Shown here one piece after another: positions 34,795 through 44,615 of a DNA stretch of 64,000 nucleotides. Location: the NCBI GenBank assembly GCA_040384585.1, contig JAZKJD010000015.1, forward strand, positions 1 through 64,000. The letters run 5' to 3'. The stretch's first letter is position 1, and every line of letters starts with the position of its first letter. The notes beneath the pieces are model-generated. The model ran no database searches. It saw only the letters and a program-made list of their open reading frames with translations, and was not told the DNA's origin. The stretch comes from JAZKJD01 sp040384585 (GTDB lineage Bacteria; Pseudomonadota; Gammaproteobacteria; Diplorickettsiales; Diplorickettsiaceae). The position numbers were made by a program, and so were the translations under genes.

Positions 34795-36306
34795 TTACGT
34801 TGATGTTTTAAAGTATTCGCAATGTCTATAACTTAAGGCCTCCATCAGATGTAAAGTTTCTATTTTTTCACACTCAGCTATGTCCGCAATAGTTCGTGCC
34901 ACTCTTAAAATGCGATGATAAGCACGCGATGAAAGTTGAAATTTTTCAAAAGCAGCTTCTAATAATTTCTGATCTTTATTAGAAATTTTACATACATTTT
35001 CTAGTGTTTTCCCTGATAAACTGTTGTTTAGAGTGCCACGGCAATAAAGTTGTTTATCCCGTGCTTTTTGCACACGGCTACGAATGGTTTTACTATTTTC
35101 TGTTTGTGTTTTTTCTAAAAATGAATTTTTAGAGGATAAAGCAACTTCAACCTGCATATCAATGCGATCTAAAAAAGGTCCTGATAGCCTTTTGTGATAA
35201 CGTCGAATACGCTCAGAAGAACATTCACAATGTTTAGTTACACTACCAAAATAACCACAGGGACAGGGATTCATGGCCGCAATGAGTTGAAACTTGGCAG
35301 GGAATTCAGCTTGGCGTGCTGCGCGTGAGATGGTAATGGTTCCTGATTCCAGTGGTTCGCGTAAAGACTCTAAAACTTGTCGGTTAAATTCAGGTAGTTC
35401 ATCGAGAAATAAAATGCCTTGGTGAGCTAAAGAAATTTCACCGGGTCGAGGTGGGCTACCACCACCAACTAATGCAATACTAGAGGCTGTATGATGCGGC
35501 GATCGGAAAGGAGGTAATTTCCAGTTATGTAATTCTAATACTTTTCCTGCAATGGAACGTACAGCAGCAAGTTCTAAGGCTTCTTCATCATTTAATGCGG
35601 GAAGTATGCTGTTTAAACGAGTAGCAAGCATGGTTTTTCCGGTGCCAGGAGGTCCTATTAGCAGCAAGCTATGTTTTCCGCTAGCGGCAATTTCCAGAGC
35701 ACGTTTCGCATGAGGCTGTCCATAAACTTCAGCTAGATCCACTAAAATTTTAGTTTCAGGTGGTGTAACATCAAATACATAAGGAAGAAGTTGTTCTTTG
35801 CCATGCAAATGAGAACAGATTTGTAAAATATTTTTAGCTGGAAATACAATTGTATTTCGGCTTAAACTGGCTTCTAACGCGTTTTCGGCAGGTAATATGA
35901 TTTTATGTTTAGCTTTATGGGCTTCTAAAGCAAAGGGTAATATGCCGGAAACAGGGCGTAGTTCACCTGATAAGGCTAATTCTCCTATAAACTCATAGTC
36001 GCCCAGTACACTGCTTGGGATTTGTTTAGAAGCTGCTAGAATTCCTAATGCAATTGCCAGGTCAAAACGGCTCCCTTGTTTAGGTAGATCAGCAGGGGCA
36101 AGATTAATAGTAATTCGCCGAATTGGGAAATCAAAATTCGAATTCAGAAGTGCGCTGCGCACTCGATCACGGCTTTCTTTGACTGCTGTTTCAGGTAAGC
36201 CAACCATAGACAGACTAGGCAAACCATTAGAAATATGGGCTTCCACTGTAACGAGAGGGGCATTGATCCCTAAACTTGCACGTGTTTGCACGATGGCTAA
36301 TGACAT
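34795..36306 (-). CDS. comM: YifB/ComM family Mg-chelatase-like AAA+ ATPase
   Basis: A 503-residue protein with an N-terminal Lon-protease-like S16 domain (about 1-170), a AAA+ core with Walker A GPPGTGKTMLATRL, Walker B FLDELPEF, and a C-terminal MCM/chelatase-like helical domain. The four cysteines CPCGYFG and CECS form the zinc insert typical of ComM. ComM is a hexameric helicase that drives branch migration in natural transformation. A ComEA-like protein is encoded at 51954, but no other competence genes are in view. Confidence 0.93.
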   Translation of the reverse strand: MSLAIVQTRASLGINAPLVTVEAHISNGLPSLSMVGLPETAVKESRDRVRSALLNSNFDFPIRRITINLAPADLPKQGSRFDLAIALGILAASKQIPSSVLGDYEFIGELALSGELRPVSGILPFALEAHKAKHKIILPAENALEASLSRNTIVFPAKNILQICSHLHGKEQLLPYVFDVTPPETKILVDLAEVYGQPHAKRALEIAASGKHSLLLIGPPGTGKTMLATRLNSILPALNDEEALELAAVRSIAGKVLELHNWKLPPFRSPHHTASSIALVGGGSPPRPGEISLAHQGILFLDELPEFNRQVLESLREPLESGTITISRAARQAEFPAKFQLIAAMNPCPCGYFGSVTKHCECSSERIRRYHKRLSGPFLDRIDMQVEVALSSKNSFLEKTQTENSKTIRSRVQKARDKQLYCRGTLNNSLSGKTLENVCKISNKDQKLLEAAFEKFQLSSRAYHRILRVARTIADIAECEKIETLHLMEALSYRHCEYFKTST

Positions 36307-36377
36307 AGCAATTCCTTCTCGCTATTGTTTTTGTTGATATCGTTTTTGTGTCGTGGCAAATACGACGTGGAAAATTA

Positions 36378-36647
36378 TTAACTCCTTTTTTTTGCTTTTG
36401 CCTTAGGTAAATGTTTTTCTAATTGTGTTACGTGTTTCTCTAAAAGACTTATTTTAGCACGTGTTTTTGTTAAAACGCCTTTTTGGACATTAAATTCTTC
36501 CCGTGTTACCAGATCAAGTTTTGCAAATACGTTTTGTAAAACAACACGAAAATTTTTTTCTAGATCATGCTTAAATTTTTTTAAATCTGGCGGAAGGCTA
36601 TCACTGAGCCGTTTAGCCATATTATTAATAAAATTCATGTCAAACAT
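36378..36647 (-). CDS. ubiK: ubiquinone biosynthesis accessory factor UbiK
   Basis: An 89-residue coiled-coil protein of the UbiK/YqiC family, a partner of UbiJ in the aerobic ubiquinone complex. The ATG at 36647 is chosen because GAGGAG lies 6 bases upstream and the product begins MFDMNFINNMAKRLSDSLPP as in the family; an upstream start would add nine residues. The C-terminal half is a continuous heptad-type helix (ISLLEKHVTQLEKHL) with a basic end. It follows comM at a distance on the same strand. Confidence 0.87.
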   Translation of the reverse strand: MFDMNFINNMAKRLSDSLPPDLKKFKHDLEKNFRVVLQNVFAKLDLVTREEFNVQKGVLTKTRAKISLLEKHVTQLEKHLPKAKAKKRS

Positions 36648-36707
36648 AAAGTACTCCTCATTGAAAATCTCCACGCGGATAGCGTGTATCAGTTTAACTT
36701 AAACCGT

Positions 36708-38282
36708 TTACGATAGCATCTCAAAATCAGAGTGAGGGCAAATTTTTTGTAAAATATTTTTTAGCGAGGTTTGTTTAGCATTTATAACGAGAGTATAGTT
36801 TTTTTCTAAATTTGTTAGCGGGTCATTATTATTTTTTTGGTCGCTTAAAATAGTTAAGTCGGCTTCAGAGATGTTAGTTGCATAATTTAAGCGATTTTTA
36901 ATGCGCCGTTCTATTTCAGAGTCGTTTTCTTGGCAGTGTAAGATATAAAAAGGCACTTGTAACTGGGTTGAAAGTTCATAAAATGAAGTTCGTTGTGAAT
37001 GTTTAAGAAAGGTAGCATCGATAAGTGCTGTAAAACCTGCTTTAATAATTAATTCTGCTAGCGTGGCAAGCGTCTTGTAGGTTTCTTTTGTTGCTTGAGC
37101 CGTGTAAATTCCGCTATTTAAGCCAGAATTAGAGCTCATATAGAGTGGTATATGAAATAGTTGTTTGCGTATAATATCGGAACTGATTTGAATAGTGCCA
37201 CAATATTTAACGATATTTCTTGCAATGGTTGATTTTCCAGAGCCGGCAAATCCATGCATGATGATTAAACTTGGTTTAGGTGGGTGGGTATAGAATTCTG
37301 CGAGCTTAATAAAGTTATAATAGTCATGTTGTATTTCTTTTTTTTCTTTATTGTTTATTTCTTGTTTTAATCGAAATAAAGCTATTTTTGCTCTTACCAT
37401 GGCACGATAAACGAGATAATAAGGCAATAAAGCGAGCCCTTGATAATCTCCTGTGTAGTGTAGATAGGTATTAAGCAATAAATTAGCTAGGTGTATTTGT
37501 TTTTTTTCTGTTAAGTCCATCACTAAAAAAGCGAGATCTGCAATGACATCAGTCCACCTTAAGTCTTCATTGAATTCTAAACGATCAAAAAGCATGGGCT
37601 TATTTTTGTAAAGAATGATATTTGCTAAATGCAGATCACCGTGGCAATCGCGAATAAAGCCTTGTTTTTTTCTTTCGGTTAATAAAGCTTTATGTTGCTC
37701 GTATTGCTGATCAGTCCAGGTTTCTAAATGTTTTAACTGATTAATATCAGCGATATTAGAGAGTAGGGGGGCTATTTGTTCAAAATTTTGTTTAGTCGGT
37801 GCATGAACTTTTTTTGCTAGTCCAAAAGGTGACGCTTTCGGTGCAATAGGTGTTTTTTCATGAAATTCTGCTATTAATTCACCAAGTTGTGCAACAATAG
37901 TTTCTGTTAAGCGACCTTTCTTTAATAATACACTCAATAAATTTTCCTGTGGAAATTCTTTCATCTTAATGGCATATTCTAAAATAGGGCCTGTGCCGTT
38001 AATTTGTGGATGTTCGCAAGTTCCAGTAATAGGTATGACAGAAAGATAAATTTCTGGGGCAAATTGTTTCCCTAATCGTAGTTCTTCTTCACAGTAATAC
38101 TTGCGCTTTTCTAATGTGGAAAAATCTAAAAATTCAAAATTAACAGGTTTTTTAATTTTATAGGCATATTTTCCAGTTAAGATAACCCAGGAAACATGGG
38201 TCTCGATTAATTCTAAATGAGGTGCTGGGTGATCGTAAATCTTGCTAGAAAGTAAGTTTTTAACCAAAAGATGAGTAGACAT
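36708..38282 (-). CDS. APH-like kinase fused to an AAA/zeta-type P-loop kinase
   Basis: A 524-residue two-domain protein. The N-terminal half resembles aminoglycoside phosphotransferase/choline kinase folds: LTGKYAYKIKKPVNFEFLDF, catalytic CHGDLHLANIILY and the metal-binding LFDRLEFNEDLRW. The C-terminal half is a P-loop kinase with MHGFAGSGKSTIA (Walker A) and a zeta/gluconokinase-like core. This fused architecture is widespread in proteobacteria as a predicted kinase of unknown substrate. No role in antibiotic resistance should be assumed. It stands in its own unit. Confidence 0.8.
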   Translation of the reverse strand: MSTHLLVKNLLSSKIYDHPAPHLELIETHVSWVILTGKYAYKIKKPVNFEFLDFSTLEKRKYYCEEELRLGKQFAPEIYLSVIPITGTCEHPQINGTGPILEYAIKMKEFPQENLLSVLLKKGRLTETIVAQLGELIAEFHEKTPIAPKASPFGLAKKVHAPTKQNFEQIAPLLSNIADINQLKHLETWTDQQYEQHKALLTERKKQGFIRDCHGDLHLANIILYKNKPMLFDRLEFNEDLRWTDVIADLAFLVMDLTEKKQIHLANLLLNTYLHYTGDYQGLALLPYYLVYRAMVRAKIALFRLKQEINNKEKKEIQHDYYNFIKLAEFYTHPPKPSLIIMHGFAGSGKSTIARNIVKYCGTIQISSDIIRKQLFHIPLYMSSNSGLNSGIYTAQATKETYKTLATLAELIIKAGFTALIDATFLKHSQRTSFYELSTQLQVPFYILHCQENDSEIERRIKNRLNYATNISEADLTILSDQKNNNDPLTNLEKNYTLVINAKQTSLKNILQKICPHSDFEMLS

Positions 38283-38315
38283 AGTTCAATATTTGGACAC
38301 CTGAATTATTGTGTA

Positions 38316-38477
38316 TATACTGCTTACCATGAGTTTGAAAATGCGAAACTTTCATAACTCATAGTAAGCAGTATAACCGGCCATTAAAGGGGAGTCTCAC
38401 GGTGATCCCTTTGAAATCCCCATTGTACAAGGATGCACTTGAACCTGCGATTTCGCATCTTCAAGTATTGGGTATAA
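38316..38477. repeat. dispersed palindromic repeat between the kinase gene and cfa
   Basis: An exact 12-bp inverted repeat TATACTGCTTAC (38316-38327) / GTAAGCAGTATA (38364-38375) opens the unit. It then continues as AAAGGGGAGTC, TTTGAAATCCCCATTG and a CATCTTCAAGTATTGGGTATA tail, as in the copies at 33470 and 42860. It lies between the divergent kinase gene and cfa. Confidence 0.7.
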
Positions 38478-38559
38478 ATGAACTATAACGTAACTTGTTA
38501 TTTGTTGTAAGGTATTGAATCTTTTTTTAAGTGAATTTTTTGTGATAGGGGTTATTTTG

Positions 38560-39702
38560 ATGAATTTGCAGCATGCTAAAAAGTGGGTTCAAGAGTTGTT
38601 GTTTAGCGCTGGAATAGAGCTTAATGGTAAGAGCCCAGCGGATATTCAAGTGCATAATGAAAAATTTTATGTACGCATTTTAAAAGATCCAATTTTAGGA
38701 CTTGGTGAGACTTATGTAGAAAAATGGTGGGATTGCGAACATCTTGATCAGTTTTTTTATTATCTTTTAAGAGCGAACTTAGCTGAGAAAATTAAAAAAG
38801 ATAAACACTTTTTATATTATATTTTGAAAACTAAGCTTAGAGAAATTTTCATGAGCGGATGGAATCTTCAGGCTAAATCTCGTGCTTTCGAAGTGGGTAG
38901 GCAGCATTATGATAAAGGAAATGCGCTATACCAAGCGATGCTAGATAAGAGTTTAACTTACAGTTGTGCCTATTGGAAAGGGTGTTCAAATTTAGATGAA
39001 GCGCAACAAGCTAAGCTTGCTTTGATCTGCGAAAAATTACAGTTAAAGCCAGGGATGCATGTTTTAGATATTGGCTGTGGTTGGGGTGGTTTTTGTCGTT
39101 ATGCAGCAGAAAACTATGGGGTATCTGTACTGGGCGTTACTGTATCAAAGGAACAATATCAATATGCAAAAGACTTCTGCCGAGGATTTCCTGTAGAAAT
39201 TTGTTTATTGGATTATCGAGCTGTCCAAGGATCGTTTGATCGTATTTGTTCTATTGGTATGTTTGAGCATGTGGGTCCTAAAAATTATCATAGCTACATG
39301 AGGCTGGCTCACCGATGCTTGAAAAAAGGCGGATTATTTTTATTACATACGATAGGTAGCAATGTATCACAGCATCATCCAAATCCTTGGATCCATAAAT
39401 ATATCTTTCCTAACGGGGTTTTACCTTCTATTCAGCAGATTGGTAAAGCCTGCGAACATTTTTTTGTAATGGAAGATTGGCATAATTTTGGTAGCTATTA
39501 TGACCAGACGTTAATGGCCTGGTATGCTAATTTTGCGAGGAACTGGAATTCATTGCAAAAATATTACAATCAAACTTTTTATCGAATGTGGAAATATTAT
39601 TTATTGGCATCTGCAGGCGCTTTTAGAGCACGTGATATTCAGCTTTGGCAGATTATTTTTTCTAAAGATGGAATCATCAATGGATATGACTCTATCCGCT
39701 AA
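38560..39702 (+). CDS. cfa: cyclopropane-fatty-acyl-phospholipid synthase
   Basis: Methylates double bonds of membrane phospholipids using SAM. I choose the ATG at 38560, preceded by AGGGG, giving 380 residues; an upstream in-frame TTG would add 15. The N-terminal domain precedes a methyltransferase domain with VLDIGCGWGGFCRYAAENYG, and GMFEHVGPKNYHSY is the conserved acid and active-site block near the middle. Length matches the E. coli enzyme. The ring stabilises membranes in stationary phase. Confidence 0.95.
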   Translation: MNLQHAKKWVQELLFSAGIELNGKSPADIQVHNEKFYVRILKDPILGLGETYVEKWWDCEHLDQFFYYLLRANLAEKIKKDKHFLYYILKTKLREIFMSGWNLQAKSRAFEVGRQHYDKGNALYQAMLDKSLTYSCAYWKGCSNLDEAQQAKLALICEKLQLKPGMHVLDIGCGWGGFCRYAAENYGVSVLGVTVSKEQYQYAKDFCRGFPVEICLLDYRAVQGSFDRICSIGMFEHVGPKNYHSYMRLAHRCLKKGGLFLLHTIGSNVSQHHPNPWIHKYIFPNGVLPSIQQIGKACEHFFVMEDWHNFGSYYDQTLMAWYANFARNWNSLQKYYNQTFYRMWKYYLLASAGAFRARDIQLWQIIFSKDGIINGYDSIR

Positions 39703-39859
39703 GTTATTGGTAGATTCCAAGTCATACTCACGGTTGGTTGAATAAATTCTCAATTTATAAACGCAAGCTAGCAAAAAAATGAAAAATGGATTTTATCGCA
39801 GTTTACCCCCTATTATTTTTATGAAACAATGTAAGCCTAATTTATGTGGAGAGAATAGT

Positions 39860-40399
39860 GTGATTGATGCAGAAGGCTTTCGTATTGGCGTAGGAATCAT
39901 TGTGGCTAATGATAATGGCCAGGTGCTTTGGGCACGACGTATAGGCCAGCATGCGTGGCAATTTCCTCAAGGCGGACTGCAATTAGATGAAACGCCCGAA
40001 CAAGCATTATTTAGGGAGCTTCATGAAGAGCTAGGGCTTGAAGGCTCCGATGTGGAATTACTAGGAGGTACTAAAAATTGGTTATATTATTGGCTACCAC
40101 CCCACTTACGGCGTGCGCACGTTCATCCTTTATGTATTGGGCAAAAACAAAAATGGTTTTTGTTGTGTTTAACAGGAAATTCTGAAAAAATTCGTTTTGA
40201 CGTTACTCGCTCCCCTGAATTTGATCGTTGGCGGTGGGCGCCTTATTGGTACCCTATTAGACAAGTTATTACCTTTAAGCGGCATGTTTATCGCCGCGCA
40301 TTAGAAGAGCTAGCAACCTACTTGCCTTTTGGTACTGTTCAGCTAAAAAGGGTAACGAAAGCAGCTAACAGCCCAACGTTGATAGAGAAAGTAGAGTAG
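39860..40399 (+). CDS. rppH: RNA pyrophosphohydrolase RppH
   Basis: Removes pyrophosphate from mRNA 5' ends and so starts decay. The GTG at 39860 has GGAGAG six bases upstream and the product begins VIDAEGFRIGVGI, the normal RppH start; an ATG 81 bases upstream would give an atypical leader. The product is then 179 residues. The Nudix box GGLQLDETPEQALFRELHEE with the following LGLEG is complete. The C-terminal VTRSPEFDRWRWAPYWYP region is typical. It lies between cfa and ptsP; RppH and PtsP are often neighbours in gammaproteobacteria. Confidence 0.94.
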   Translation: MIDAEGFRIGVGIIVANDNGQVLWARRIGQHAWQFPQGGLQLDETPEQALFRELHEELGLEGSDVELLGGTKNWLYYWLPPHLRRAHVHPLCIGQKQKWFLLCLTGNSEKIRFDVTRSPEFDRWRWAPYWYPIRQVITFKRHVYRRALEELATYLPFGTVQLKRVTKAANSPTLIEKVE

Positions 40400-40551
40400 G
40401 GTGTGTCGTCATTTTTTTAAAGATTCGCATTTCTGGTACGAGCGCTCTGCACAGTACAAAAATTTAAAAAGTTGCTATTCGTAACTTCAAGGACAATGGG
40501 TATATCTCCCTCTTTTTCAGATTCAAATCATAAATTGTTAGGTGTTTACCT

Positions 40552-42855
40552 ATGTTGAAGGTGCTTCGTCGTATTGTTCAAGATGTCAGTAGCGCGGAGA
40601 GCTTTGAGCAAGCGTTACAGATATTAGTGAATCGTGTTCGGGAAGCGTTACATACGCAATCCTGTACTGTTTTTTTACTTGATAATTTAAGAAATTATGT
40701 TTTGCTAGCAACGGATGGCCTTAATCCTCAATCGGTTAGAAAAGTTCGTTTAACCTTTGATCAAGGTTTAGTGGGTTTAGTGGGCCGAAGTGGCGAATTG
40801 CTTAATATTGAGAATGCTCAGGAACATACGGACTTTTTTTATGTCGCAGGAATAGGAGAAGAACGCTATAACGCATTTTTAGGTGTACCTATTATTCATA
40901 ATCGTTCCCTATTAGGCGTGCTCATTGTGCAACAAGAAGAGCAGCGTTGTTTTGATGAAGCTGAGGAAGCTTTTTTAGTCACTATGGCAGCGCAGTTAGG
41001 GGGTGTATTAGCCCATGCAGAAGCCACAGGGGAAATTTCTTTTTTATTTAAGGGAAATAAAAAACAGGTTCAGCAGGATATTAACTTTCAGGGCATTGCT
41101 AGTGCGCCAGGTATAGCGATTGGTCAAGTTGTTGTTGCTTATCCCTTTGCTGATTTGGAAGCGGTTCCGCATAAAAAAACGGATAATCTATTAGCAGAAA
41201 TAATGCAGTTAAAAAAAGCTTTTAAATTGGCGCGAAATGATATACAGCGCTTAAAGAAACATATGTTGTCTATATTGCCGGAAGAGGAACAAGCATTATT
41301 TGACGTATATTTAGCAATTTTGGACAAAGCAAATTTGGAAAAAGAGGTTATTAAGGTAATACAAGAGTCAAAGCAATGGGCACAAGCGGCATTACAAATA
41401 GTGATAGCTTCTCATGTGCATCAATTTGAAAAAGTGGATGATGATTATTTACGTGAAAGAGCGGCTGATTTACGAGATCTTGGACGTCGTATATTAATGC
41501 ATTTACAGAATGGACAGTTTACGCCGTTTCCTTACCCTGAGAAGACTATTTTAGTCGGTGAGGAAGTGTCTCCTTCTGCATTGGCAGAGGTTCCTGAAGG
41601 ACTGTTAGTCGGTATTATTTCTGTAAAAGGTTCTAGCCATTCGCATTTATCAATACTTGCGCGTTCATTAGGAATTCCAGCCGTTACGGGGGTTGAAAAT
41701 TTACCAGTCAATCAACTCGAGGCTCAAACTTTGATTGTAGATGGTAATCAAGGGAGACTTATTGTAGCTCCTTCGGAGCGTGTTAGGCAAAATTTTATTG
41801 AATTAATTGAACAACAGCGTGAATTATCGGATAGTTTAGAGGAACTAAGGGATCTTCCTGCCGATACTGTAGATGGTTATAACGTTGCGCTTTGGGTAAA
41901 TACCGGTTTAATGGCAGATGCTAATCTTTCTTTGACAGCGGGTGCTGAAGGTATTGGTTTATATCGTACCGAAATTCCTTTTTTAATTCGAGATTGTTTT
42001 CCTGCAGAGGATGAACAATATGGTCTTTATCGCCAATTATTAACAGCATTTTCTCCGCGACCCGTCATTATGCGAACCCTCGATATAGGAGGCGATAAAG
42101 CCTTACCTTATTTTCCTATTAAAGAAGATAATCCCTTTTTAGGTTGGCGCGGAATACGGGTGACTCTTGATCATCCCGAGATTTTTTTGATACAAATTCG
42201 CGCCATGTTACGTGCTAATCGAGAGCTGAATAATCTACGTATTATGTTACCCATGATTAGCTGTGTTTCCGAGGCAGATCATGCTTTACGTTTGATTGAT
42301 CAAGCCTATGAAAAAGTACTCGGCGAAGACCCTAACGCTTTCAAGCCTCCAATAGGCATTATGATAGAAGTTCCATCAGCAATTTATCAGGCGCATGCCT
42401 TGGCAGAGCGTGTAGAGTTTTTATCAGTGGGTAGTAACGATTTAACACAATATATGTTAGCGGTGGATCGCAATAATCCACGCGTAGCAAATCTTTATGA
42501 TCCCTTCCAGCCTGCTGTTTTGCAGGCATTGGTTCAGGTGGTAGAAGCAGCACATCAGGCTCAAAAGCCGATCAGTATTTGTGGAGAAATGGCCAGTGAT
42601 CCGCTTGCTACTCCTTTACTACTTGCAATGGGTTTTGATGCATTAAGTATGAATTCTTATGCAATTCCGCGGATAAAATCGGTAATCCGCCATATTAGTT
42701 TTCAGCAGGCTAAAACCTTATTAAAACAAATTTTAGCAATGGATAATGCCAAAGCGATAAGAGAACATTTAAGCGATGCGTTGGCAGTTTTAAAACTGAG
42801 AACCTTAATGCCAGTTGCAGAGATGAGACTTCATGTTGCTTCGTTTATTATTTGA
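40552..42855 (+). CDS. ptsP: phosphoenolpyruvate--protein phosphotransferase PtsP (EI-Ntr)
   Basis: First enzyme of the nitrogen-type phosphotransferase system; it passes phosphate from PEP to NPr. The 767 residues comprise an N-terminal GAF domain (about 1-150, with LDNLRNYVLLATDGLNP) and an EI module. The EI module has the phosphohistidine region GSSHSHLSILARSLGIPAVT and PEP-binding segments including GIGLYRTEIPFL and FLSVGSNDLTQYMLAVDR. All key regions are present. No ptsN or NPr gene is in view. It follows rppH. Confidence 0.95.
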   Translation: MLKVLRRIVQDVSSAESFEQALQILVNRVREALHTQSCTVFLLDNLRNYVLLATDGLNPQSVRKVRLTFDQGLVGLVGRSGELLNIENAQEHTDFFYVAGIGEERYNAFLGVPIIHNRSLLGVLIVQQEEQRCFDEAEEAFLVTMAAQLGGVLAHAEATGEISFLFKGNKKQVQQDINFQGIASAPGIAIGQVVVAYPFADLEAVPHKKTDNLLAEIMQLKKAFKLARNDIQRLKKHMLSILPEEEQALFDVYLAILDKANLEKEVIKVIQESKQWAQAALQIVIASHVHQFEKVDDDYLRERAADLRDLGRRILMHLQNGQFTPFPYPEKTILVGEEVSPSALAEVPEGLLVGIISVKGSSHSHLSILARSLGIPAVTGVENLPVNQLEAQTLIVDGNQGRLIVAPSERVRQNFIELIEQQRELSDSLEELRDLPADTVDGYNVALWVNTGLMADANLSLTAGAEGIGLYRTEIPFLIRDCFPAEDEQYGLYRQLLTAFSPRPVIMRTLDIGGDKALPYFPIKEDNPFLGWRGIRVTLDHPEIFLIQIRAMLRANRELNNLRIMLPMISCVSEADHALRLIDQAYEKVLGEDPNAFKPPIGIMIEVPSAIYQAHALAERVEFLSVGSNDLTQYMLAVDRNNPRVANLYDPFQPAVLQALVQVVEAAHQAQKPISICGEMASDPLATPLLLAMGFDALSMNSYAIPRIKSVIRHISFQQAKTLLKQILAMDNAKAIREHLSDALAVLKLRTLMPVAEMRLHVASFII

Positions 42856-42859
42856 CCTA

Positions 42860-43048
42860 TTACCGCTCGTACTTGAAGATGCGAAATTTTCAAACTTGTC
42901 GCGAGCGGTATACCCGATTACATGACGGGCGAAAGCAAGCTTCCGCCCGTTATTCAAGGGGAGAAATCGCGATTCTCCCCTTGAAAATCCCCATCGCGAA
43001 AAGAAAGTCCTTGAAGTTGCTATTCGCAACTTCAAGGACAATAGGTAT
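42860..43048. repeat. dispersed palindromic repeat with three hairpins, copy after ptsP
   Basis: Contains three dyads in series. CCGCTCG pairs with CGAGCGG. TTCAAGGGGAGAA pairs with TTCTCCCCTTGAA. GTCCTTGAAGTTGC (43007-43020) pairs exactly with GCAACTTCAAGGAC (43026-43039). Copies with the same order lie at 33470, 38316 and partly 29511; a piece of the last hairpin is at 40472-40505. The remaining 210 bases up to 43258 show no gene. It may end the ptsP transcript. Confidence 0.75.
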
Positions 43049-43257
43049 ATTACCTAGCTTAGCACATACTGTTACTATAGCATTTATCATAAAGCTGTCT
43101 ATCGCTAGTGGTCCTGCCAAAGGGGAACTTTCTTTTTGTAATGTCTTACAGACATAAAAAAGTAAGCCCCCTTTGTCACCCCTCGCTGTTCGAATCTACG
43201 TGTTATACGTGTTAAAGGCAGTTTCCAGCTTCTAGATTTTTCTAATAATTTCAAGAT

Positions 43258-44607
43258 ATGAACCACTATCAAAAATATCAAACTAGTTTTAATCGCTATC
43301 CTATTCAACGTCCCGGACTTCTATCACGTCCTGAAAGTTATGCTGAATTAGTAACAGCTATAGGCTCGGATTGTATTGTGCGTGGTTTAGGGGGTAGCTA
43401 TAGTGACGCCGCTTTAAACAAAAACGGACAGCTTATTCTAACAGAGCGTTTAGATCGCTTTCTGGATTTTGATGAACAACAAGGCATTATTTGTGTCGAA
43501 GCCGGTATTAGTTTAGCAAAAATTCTCGATGTCATCGTTCCACGTGCTTGGTTTTTACCTGTGACGCCAGGGACGAGTAATGTGACCTTAGGCGGTTGTG
43601 TTGCGGCGGATGTTCATGGGAAAAATCACCATCGTGTTGGTTCTATTGGCCAACATATATTGGCATTAGAGTTAATAAGCGTTCAAGGTGAACGGATACG
43701 TTGTTCGCCGGAGATTCTACCGGAATTATTTTGGGCAACGATAGGGGGCATGGGTTTAACAGGGATTATTGGCGCAGTGACATTAAAACTTAAGACGATA
43801 GAAAGTGCCTATATGTTTGTGCAGTATCAAACAAACGATAGTTTGCAAGAAACTTTCGATTCACTTTCCCAAGCGAATTCAGTGGATGAATATGAAGTGG
43901 CTTGGCTAGACGTCTTAAATTTTCCGTCAGGTCGTAGCATTATTATGCGTGCACGTCATGCAGATTTAATCGACTTATCAGAACAGCAGCGCTATGAACC
44001 TTTTGTATCGCCAATGTATAAATCCTATAAACTGCCTTTTTATTTACCTAATGGTCTACTTCATCCAACCCTTATTAAAACCTTTAATAAACACTATTAC
44101 CGGCGACTAGCGAAAAAGAAACATCCCTTTCTATTGGCATATAGGGATTATTTTTATCCACTAGATCGCATTACTCACTGGCCACGCTTATACGGTAAGC
44201 GTGGATTTTTGCAATATCAATGTGTGGTGCCGACTGAATCGGCTTGTTTGCTTACTAAAGAAATATTAGAAACCTTAAATACACAAAAACATCCTATTTA
44301 TCTCGCTGTTTTAAAACGTTTTGGTAAGGAAAATCTGGCACCTTTGTCTTTTGCTTTACCAGGCTTTACCTTGGCACTCGATCTGCCACTCTATAATCAA
44401 GAATTATTGAGTTGCTTAGATAAATTAGATGCACTGGTTATTGCGGCAGGTGGGCGTGTTTATTTAGCGAAAGATGCACGTTTAAAACCAGAGGCATTTC
44501 ACAGCATGTATCCGCGCTATCGAGAGTGGTTAGCAGTAAAACAGCGCTGGGATCCGGAAAATAGATTAAACTCAGGTTTGGCAAAACGTTTGGGAATCAT
44601 TGCTTGA
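43258..44607 (+). CDS. FAD-dependent oxidoreductase, DprE1-like
   Basis: A 449-residue flavoprotein of the vanillyl-alcohol-oxidase/FAD_binding_4 type. FAD-binding elements are IVRGLGGSYSDAAL and the block PVTPGTSNVTLGGCVAADVHGKNHH (split here: VTLGGCVAADVHGKNHH follows PVTPGTSN). The C-terminal ITHWPRLYGKRGFLQYQCVV is characteristic of DprE1, which oxidises decaprenylphosphoryl-ribose in arabinan synthesis. With the DprE2-like SDR at 28781 it could form an epimerase pair acting on a polyprenyl-linked pentose. The substrate in this organism is unknown. Confidence 0.82.
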   Translation: MNHYQKYQTSFNRYPIQRPGLLSRPESYAELVTAIGSDCIVRGLGGSYSDAALNKNGQLILTERLDRFLDFDEQQGIICVEAGISLAKILDVIVPRAWFLPVTPGTSNVTLGGCVAADVHGKNHHRVGSIGQHILALELISVQGERIRCSPEILPELFWATIGGMGLTGIIGAVTLKLKTIESAYMFVQYQTNDSLQETFDSLSQANSVDEYEVAWLDVLNFPSGRSIIMRARHADLIDLSEQQRYEPFVSPMYKSYKLPFYLPNGLLHPTLIKTFNKHYYRRLAKKKHPFLLAYRDYFYPLDRITHWPRLYGKRGFLQYQCVVPTESACLLTKEILETLNTQKHPIYLAVLKRFGKENLAPLSFALPGFTLALDLPLYNQELLSCLDKLDALVIAAGGRVYLAKDARLKPEAFHSMYPRYREWLAVKQRWDPENRLNSGLAKRLGIIA

Positions 44608-44615
44608 ACATCAAT

